Positions 58,990 to 64,000 of a stretch of DNA of 64,000 nucleotides are shown one piece after another. Every line of letters begins with the position of its first letter. The stretch's first letter is position 1. Made by a program: the position numbers and the translations under genes. The notes beneath the pieces are model-generated. The model saw only the letters and a list, made by a program, of their open reading frames with translations. It was not told the DNA's origin and searched no databases. Where the stretch lies: contig CAVVOX010000002.1 of assembly GCA_963749875.1 (NCBI GenBank), forward strand, positions 1,674,001 to 1,738,000. Direction: 5' to 3'. The stretch is from JAHQVI01 sp963749875. GTDB taxonomy: Bacteria; Pseudomonadota; Alphaproteobacteria; Rhizobiales; Rhodomicrobiaceae.

Positions 58990-61926
58990 ATGGCGAAATC
59001 CCCCGAGCTCGACGACCGGGTCAAGGCCCGGCTGAGGAAGGCGATCGAGGGCGAGCTGCTCTTCGGCCGCTTCGATCGCGGGCGCTATGCGACCGATGCC
59101 TCGATCTACCAGATGTTTCCGCTGGGCGTCGTCGTGCCGAAGCGCTTCGCCGATGTCGAGGCGGTTTTGACGATCGCGCGGGAAGAGGGCGTGCCGGTCC
59201 TGCCGCGCGGCGGGGGCACGTCGCAATGCGGTCAGACCGTCAATGAAGCGATCATCATCGACTTCTCCAAATATCTGAACCGCGTGCTGAGCGTCGATGC
59301 GGAAAGCGCAACCGCGATCGTCGAGCCGGGGCTCGTGCTGGATGAGCTGAACCGCGCGCTGAAGCCGACCGGGCTCTGGTTCCCGGTCGATGTCTCGACC
59401 AGCTCCCGCGCCACACTCGGCGGCATGGCGGCGAACAATAGCTGCGGCGCGCGCTCCATCCGCTACGGCATGATGCGCGACAATGTCCGCGCGATCGACG
59501 CGCTGATGGCGGATGGCGCGAGGGCGCGCTTCGAACCGGTGGACCGTGCCGCGGCGCTCGCCTCGAACGAGGACGGTTTCCCGGCGCTGACCCGCGATCT
59601 TCTCCAGCTCGGCGCGCGCGAGGCCGATGAAATCCGCGCCCGCTTTCCCGACGTGCCACGCCGGGTCGGCGGCTATAATCTCGATGCGCTGATGCCGAAC
59701 GGGCCGGCGAACGACATGGCGGCGTTCCTCGTCGGCTCGGAAGGCACGCTCGCCGTCAGCGAGACGATCACGCTCAAGCTCTCGCCGATCCTTCGCGAAA
59801 AGGTCGTCGGCGTCTGCCATTTCCCGACATTCCGGGACGCGATGGACGCGGCACAGCATCTGGTCAAGCTCGGCCCCACGGCGGTCGAGCTGATGGACCG
59901 GACGATGATCGAGCTGTCGCGCGACATTGCGATGTTTCGTCCGATTGTCGATCACTTCGTGCGCGGCGAGCCGGCGGCGCTCCTGATGGTCGAATTCGCC
60001 GAGCCGGACCGGGAGGAGAACCTTGCGCGCCTCCGCCAGCTCCATGACGGCATGGCCGATCTCGGTTTCCGCTGGGGCGATCCGGGCAAGCGCGAGGGCG
60101 GCGTGATCGATGCCGTCGATCCGGATTTCATCGCCCAGATTTTCGAGGTCCGTAAACAGGGCCTCAACATCATGATGTCGATGAAATCGGACGGAAAGCC
60201 GGTCTCCTTCATCGAGGATTGCTGTGTGCGGCTGCCGGACCTTGCCGATTTTACCGACCGGCTAACGGCGATCTTCCATAAGCACGGCACGAACGGCACC
60301 TGGTACGCTCATGCCTCGGTCGGCACGCTGCATGTGCGTCCTGTGCTCAATCTGAAGCTCGACAAGGACGTTAAATCGCTGCGCGCCATCGCCGAGGAAG
60401 CCTTCGACGTGGTGCAGGCCTATCGCGGCTCGCATTCCGGCGAGCATGGCGATGGGATCTCCCGCTCCGAGTTCCACGAAAAGATGTTCGGTCAACGGAT
60501 CGTCTCGGCCTTCGGGGAGGTGAAGACGCGCATGGATCCGGGCGGGCTGCTCAATCCGGGCAAGATCGTCGACCCGCCGAAAATGGACGACCGGCGGCTG
60601 TTCCGCTATCCGCCTGATTACAGCGTCCCGCCGCTCGATATGGCGTTCGATTGGAGCGCTTATACCGGGCAGGGGCGCGGCTTTCAGGGCGCAGTCGAGA
60701 TGTGTAACAACAATGGCGCCTGCCGAAAACTGGCCGATGGCGTCATGTGCCCGTCCTATCGCGTTACACGCGATGAGCGCGATCTCGTGCGCGGGCGAGC
60801 GAACAGCCTTCGCCTTGCCATCAGCGGCCAGCTTGGACCGGATGCGCTCAGCTCGGACGAGATGATGGAGACGATGAAGACCTGCGTCTCCTGCAAGGGC
60901 TGCCGGCGCGAATGCCCGACCAGCGTCGACATGGCGAAGATGAAGATCGAAGTGCTGAACCAGCGCGCCAGGACGCGTGGGCTGAAGCTCCGCGACCGGC
61001 TGGTCGCCTATCTGCCGCGCTATGCGCCTTACGCCTCGCGCGCGCCGTTTCTGATGAATTTGCGCGACCGGCTGCCGGGCCTTGCCGCGCTGTCGGAGCG
61101 CCTGCTCGGGCTTGCGGCGGATCGCACGCTTCCGCATTGGGCGGCGCGTCCCTTCCGGGACAACAAAACCGGGCGCGCCGATGTGCTGCTCTTCGCCGAC
61201 ACGTTCAACCGCTATTTCGAGCCGGAAAATCTGAGCGCCGCCGATACGGTCCTGGAGCGCGCGGGACTGACCATTGCGCACGCCATGCCCGATGATCGCG
61301 CCCGGCCCTTGTGCTGCGGCCGGACCTTTCTTGCCGCCGGGCTGGTCGAGGAGGCGCGTCAGGAAATGCGGCGCACCGCCGCTGCGTTCAAGAAAGCGAT
61401 CGGTGACGGCGCGGCCATCGTCGGGCTGGAGCCGTCCTGCATCATGACCTTTCGGGACGAGGCGCCCGCGCTTCTCGGCGCCGAATGGACGGCGGCCGAC
61501 GGCGAGCGCGTGCTGATGTTCGAGGAATTCCTCGCCGAGCGGCTACGGGACGGGACCGGCGCACTCACTCTGGCGCCGGTCGCCGGCAGGGCTCTGCTTC
61601 ACGGGCACTGCCATCAGAAGGCGTTCAATGCGCTCACGCCCGTTCAGGAGGTCCTGGCGCTGGTCCCGGGACTGACGGTTGAGACCGTCAATTCCTCCTG
61701 CTGCGGCATGGCTGGCGCTTTCGGCTATCAGGCGGAAACGGCGGAAGTGTCGAGAGCCATGGGCGAGCTGAGCCTCCTCCCTGCCGTGCGCAAGGCACAT
61801 GCGGAAGCGATTATCGTCGCCGATGGCACCTCCTGCCGTCACCAGATTCTGGACGGCACAGGCCGCCGGGCTGTACATGTGGCAAGGGTGCTGGCGCAGG
61901 CATCGGATGCCGCCGCCGACCGTTGA
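58990..61926 (+). CDS. FAD/Fe-S D-2-hydroxyacid dehydrogenase (YdiJ / GlcD-GlcF fusion type)
   Basis: A 978-residue fused flavoprotein. The N-terminal FAD_binding_4 domain contains LPRGGGTSQCGQ and FLVGSEGTLAVSE, and the GlcD-type C-terminal part has the GSHSGEHGDG motif. A Fe-S domain follows with Cys at 572, 578 and 587 and the CxxCxxCxxxC set C632, C635, C638, C642. The end has two CCG-type motifs (LCCGRTF, SSCCGMAGAFGY) as in GlcF. The substrate is a D-2-hydroxy acid (lactate, glycolate or 2-hydroxyglutarate in relatives). A TRAP transporter follows after 110 bases, which may import its substrate. Confidence 0.9.
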   Translation: MAKSPELDDRVKARLRKAIEGELLFGRFDRGRYATDASIYQMFPLGVVVPKRFADVEAVLTIAREEGVPVLPRGGGTSQCGQTVNEAIIIDFSKYLNRVLSVDAESATAIVEPGLVLDELNRALKPTGLWFPVDVSTSSRATLGGMAANNSCGARSIRYGMMRDNVRAIDALMADGARARFEPVDRAAALASNEDGFPALTRDLLQLGAREADEIRARFPDVPRRVGGYNLDALMPNGPANDMAAFLVGSEGTLAVSETITLKLSPILREKVVGVCHFPTFRDAMDAAQHLVKLGPTAVELMDRTMIELSRDIAMFRPIVDHFVRGEPAALLMVEFAEPDREENLARLRQLHDGMADLGFRWGDPGKREGGVIDAVDPDFIAQIFEVRKQGLNIMMSMKSDGKPVSFIEDCCVRLPDLADFTDRLTAIFHKHGTNGTWYAHASVGTLHVRPVLNLKLDKDVKSLRAIAEEAFDVVQAYRGSHSGEHGDGISRSEFHEKMFGQRIVSAFGEVKTRMDPGGLLNPGKIVDPPKMDDRRLFRYPPDYSVPPLDMAFDWSAYTGQGRGFQGAVEMCNNNGACRKLADGVMCPSYRVTRDERDLVRGRANSLRLAISGQLGPDALSSDEMMETMKTCVSCKGCRRECPTSVDMAKMKIEVLNQRARTRGLKLRDRLVAYLPRYAPYASRAPFLMNLRDRLPGLAALSERLLGLAADRTLPHWAARPFRDNKTGRADVLLFADTFNRYFEPENLSAADTVLERAGLTIAHAMPDDRARPLCCGRTFLAAGLVEEARQEMRRTAAAFKKAIGDGAAIVGLEPSCIMTFRDEAPALLGAEWTAADGERVLMFEEFLAERLRDGTGALTLAPVAGRALLHGHCHQKAFNALTPVQEVLALVPGLTVETVNSSCCGMAGAFGYQAETAEVSRAMGELSLLPAVRKAHAEAIIVADGTSCRHQILDGTGRRAVHVARVLAQASDAAADR

Positions 61927-62036
61927 GCCGCCCGGCAAGCCGCGATCGGCGGTTCAATGAAATATCATCCCGCTCCGCCTTGCTCATGCCGCTGAAAGCG
62001 TGCAACATCTTGGATCGGTAACGTTAGGAGGAAATT

Positions 62037-63023
62037 ATGCCTAAGAAGGTCTTAGCCGCGCTCATCGCTTCGGTCGGCCTCGCTTTGCCCTTGACCGCCA
62101 ATGCCCAGGGCATGGAGCTGCGTTTTGGCCATGTCGGCAAGCCTGGCTCGCTGTTTGAGCTTTCGGCGGAGAATTTTGCCGCCTGCACCAATCCGAAGCT
62201 GGGCGATAAGGCCGAGGTGCAGGTGTTCGGCTCCTCGCAGCTCGGCAATGACCGGGAGATGCTGCAGAAGCTGAAGCTCGGCCAGCTGACCTTTTCCCTG
62301 CCCTCCACGGTGATGTCCTCGGTGACGCCGGAATTCGGCGTGTTCGAGATGCCCTATATCATCCAGAGCCGCGATCATATGCGCAAGGTGCGCGATGAGG
62401 TGGTGATGAAGGCGCTGCAGGAGGCGGCCAAGAAGAAGGGCTACCGCATTCTCGGCGTCTGGGAGAACGGCTTCCGCCACATCACCAACAATGTCCGGCC
62501 GATCAACACGCCGGAGGATCTCAAGGGCATCAAGCTGCGCACGCCGAAGGGCGAATGGCGGGTGAAGATGTTCAAGGCCTATGGCGCCAATCCGACGCCG
62601 ATGGCGTTCTCCGAGGTGTTCACCGCCCTCAAGACCGGCGTGATCGACGGCCAGGAAAACCCCTTCGCCCAGATCTATTCGGCCAAGTTCCAGGAAGTGC
62701 AGAAATATCTCTCGCTGACCGGCCATGTCTACACGCCGGCCTATGTGCTGGTGTCGGACACCCAGTTCGCCAAGCTGCCCGAGAACGTCCAGACGGTGCT
62801 GTCGGACTGCGCGAAGGCGAATTCGGAGTGGGTCTATAAGAAGGCGGCGGAGCTGGAAGACGATCTGCTCGGCAAGATCAAGGCGGCCGGCGTCGCGGTG
62901 AACGAGGCCGACAAGCAGGCCTTCATTGCGGCCTCCAAGCCGATCTATGAGGAGTTCTCCAGCACGGTCGAGGGCGGCCCGGAGCTGGTGAAATCGGTCC
63001 AGGATCTTGCGCCGAAGTCGTAA
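62037..63023 (+). CDS. dctP: TRAP substrate-binding protein (DctP), second system
   Basis: A 328-residue periplasmic receptor with a signal peptide (cleavage near ANAQG, residue 24). DctP landmarks are the GSSQLGNDREMLQKLKLGQLTFSLP region, GYRILGVWENGFRHITNN, GIKLRTPKGEWRVKMF and MAFSEVFTALKTGVIDGQENP. The start ATG has an AGGAGGAAA box. It is the first gene of an operon with dctQ and dctM and follows the 2-hydroxyacid dehydrogenase, so a hydroxy or keto acid is a reasonable guess for its ligand. Confidence 0.93.
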   Translation: MPKKVLAALIASVGLALPLTANAQGMELRFGHVGKPGSLFELSAENFAACTNPKLGDKAEVQVFGSSQLGNDREMLQKLKLGQLTFSLPSTVMSSVTPEFGVFEMPYIIQSRDHMRKVRDEVVMKALQEAAKKKGYRILGVWENGFRHITNNVRPINTPEDLKGIKLRTPKGEWRVKMFKAYGANPTPMAFSEVFTALKTGVIDGQENPFAQIYSAKFQEVQKYLSLTGHVYTPAYVLVSDTQFAKLPENVQTVLSDCAKANSEWVYKKAAELEDDLLGKIKAAGVAVNEADKQAFIAASKPIYEEFSSTVEGGPELVKSVQDLAPKS

Positions 63024-63039
63024 GCTGGCCTATTGAGAG

Positions 63040-63059
63040 GGGCGGCGTTTTCGCCGCCC
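63040..63059 (+). terminator. Intercistronic hairpin between dctP and dctQ, second system
   Basis: An 8-bp stem GGGCGGCG/CGCCGCCC with a TTTT loop is followed by TTATT, so it is close to a rho-independent terminator. Partial termination here would lower the permeases relative to the binding protein. The role is inferred. Confidence 0.65.
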
Positions 63060-63121
63060 TTATTCCTGCCTTTTCGGTCTTGCCTCTCGTCAAAGAGGAT
63101 CGCTTTTCAAAGAGGATAGAT

Positions 63122-63646
63122 TTGTCGACAGTGCGCCGCTGGCTGGATCGTGCGCTGGCCTGGATCCTGATCACCCTGATGGTGGTGCTCACCATTATTG
63201 TCATTGTCGCGGTGCTCTACCGCAAGGCGGGAGCGTCGCTGTCCTGGTATGACGAGGTGGCCGCCATTCTCCTGGCCTGGATCACCTATTATGGCAGCGC
63301 CCTGGCGGCGCTCCGGCGCAGCCATATCGGCTTTGACGGGGTGCTGCTCGCCCTGCCGATCCGCTGGCGGGCGGTGGCGGTGATCATCGCCGAGACGCTG
63401 GTGATCGGCTTTTTCCTGATCATGGCCTGGGCGGGCTGGAAGATCCTGCTGGTTCTGGAGGGTGTGACGCTGGTCAGCCTGACCTGGGTGCCGGTGCAGA
63501 TCACCCAGTCGGTCATCCCGATCGGCGCGGTCCTGTTCATCATCGCCGAGCTATTGAGCATTCCCGGCTATTGGGCCGAGGTGAAGGCGGGGGTGTCCTC
63601 GGAGCACCCGCCCCTCGCCCACGAGCCGCCCCCCGGAGAGACATAG
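63122..63646 (+). CDS. dctQ: TRAP transporter small permease (DctQ), second system
   Basis: A 174-residue four-helix membrane subunit, with helices near residues 15-35, 45-65, 85-110 and 125-150 and the DctQ phrase WITYYGSALAALRRSHIGFD. The frame opens at 63080, but TTG at 63122 with AGAGGA five bases upstream is the better start. The last 20 residues are Pro/His-rich. It ends four bases before dctM. Confidence 0.85.
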   Translation: MSTVRRWLDRALAWILITLMVVLTIIVIVAVLYRKAGASLSWYDEVAAILLAWITYYGSALAALRRSHIGFDGVLLALPIRWRAVAVIIAETLVIGFFLIMAWAGWKILLVLEGVTLVSLTWVPVQITQSVIPIGAVLFIIAELLSIPGYWAEVKAGVSSEHPPLAHEPPPGET

Positions 63647-63649
63647 ACG

Positions 63650-64000
63650 ATGTTCCTGATTTTGATGTTCCTGGCCCTGGTGGTGATGATCTGCGTGCAT
63701 GTGCCGATCGCGATCGCGCTGGCAATCGCCGGCGTCATGGGCATCGTGTTCCATGACGGACCGTCGGCGCTCGTCAATGTCGGGCTCGACATGTATAGCG
63801 GGGCGACGAAGTTCTCGCTGATCGCCATTCCGATGTTCGTGCTGGCCGGCGCCATCATGAACGCAACCGGCATCACCCGCCGCCTGATCGCCTTCATCTC
63901 CGCGATGATCGGCTTCGTGCGCGGCGGCCTCGCCATGGTGAATATTGGCGTCTCATTGTTCTTCGCCGAGATTTCCGGTTCCGCCGTCGCCGATGTGGCG
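63650..64000 (+). CDS. dctM: TRAP transporter large permease (DctM), second system (3' truncated by window edge)
   Basis: The first 117 residues of a DctM protein: a hydrophobic start MFLILMFLALVVMICVHVP, then SLIAIPMFVLAGAIMNATG and EISGSAVADVA, which are diagnostic of the family. The ATG at 63650 follows a GGAGAG box. It differs in many positions from the uronate-island DctM at 1708-3006, so it is a separate system. The rest lies outside the window. Confidence 0.92.
   Translation, partial: MFLILMFLALVVMICVHVPIAIALAIAGVMGIVFHDGPSALVNVGLDMYSGATKFSLIAIPMFVLAGAIMNATGITRRLIAFISAMIGFVRGGLAMVNIGVSLFFAEISGSAVADVA

Overview
The window comes from the chromosome of a high-GC alphaproteobacterium, most likely Hyphomicrobiales (Rhizobiales). 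The evidence is the ChvI-ChvG two-component pair followed by a short HprK, a mannose-type EIIA and HPr; the PHB genes with the PhaR regulator; a Suv3-like helicase beside an S4 protein; ATP-dependent PEP carboxykinase; and a tRNA-His with no encoded G-1. I cannot assign a genus. There is no sign of a prophage, CRISPR array, conjugative element or defence island. Mobile DNA is limited to one IS5-family element and a family of short palindromic repeats.

Layout. 1-0.85 kb: 3' part of a cation/proton antiporter subunit. 0.9-8.5 kb: a uronic-acid catabolic island. On the minus strand it has a TRAP transporter (dctP-dctQ-dctM) and uronate dehydrogenase (udh). On the plus strand it has a FadR-type regulator and kdgD-gci-gli. 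Together they import galacturonate or glucuronate, oxidise it to the aldarolactone, isomerise and open the lactone, and dehydrate and decarboxylate the product to alpha-ketoglutarate semialdehyde. The last enzyme, the semialdehyde dehydrogenase, is not here. Two promoters share a 12-nt motif, and a long perfect palindrome overlaps the kdgD -35 box. 8.6-17.4 kb: amidase, PlsB-like acyltransferase, small stress-type proteins, a porin fragment, a methyltransferase, gloB, and a NYN-domain gene with a one-base frameshift. 17.6-21.3 kb: phbB, a peroxiredoxin, phbA and divergent phaR (polyhydroxybutyrate). 21.5-28 kb: CAP lipoprotein, second peroxiredoxin, IS5 element, DsbD-like protein, YqgE, D-Ala-D-Ala carboxypeptidase, EamA transporter and tRNA-Leu(CAA).

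28-34.8 kb: S4 RNA-binding protein, helicase, DUF3108 protein, rpmB and a phytase-like esterase. 34.9-41.3 kb: glutamate synthase gltB and gltD, where gltD carries a single-base frameshift. 41.8-50.4 kb: ArnT-like glycosyltransferase, pckA, HugZ-like protein, chvI-chvG-hprK-EIIA-ptsH (envelope and acid sensing linked to a regulatory PTS). 50.6-57.2 kb: two overlapping arsenosugar-type glycosyltransferases, a radical SAM protein, rnhB, a large unrecognised membrane protein with a YbjQ-type partner, and an SDR that lacks the catalytic lysine. 57.3-64 kb: tRNA-His, serine-glyoxylate aminotransferase, a FAD/Fe-S 2-hydroxyacid dehydrogenase and a second TRAP transporter cut off by the window end.

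The least explained material is a bipartite two-hairpin repeat bounded by CTAG (six copies, one of them a half copy, and one the landing site of the IS element), the 54.2-56.0 kb membrane protein, and the degenerate SDR. The two single-base frameshifts in otherwise intact genes (gltD and the NYN gene) may be sequence errors and should be checked before being called pseudogenes.
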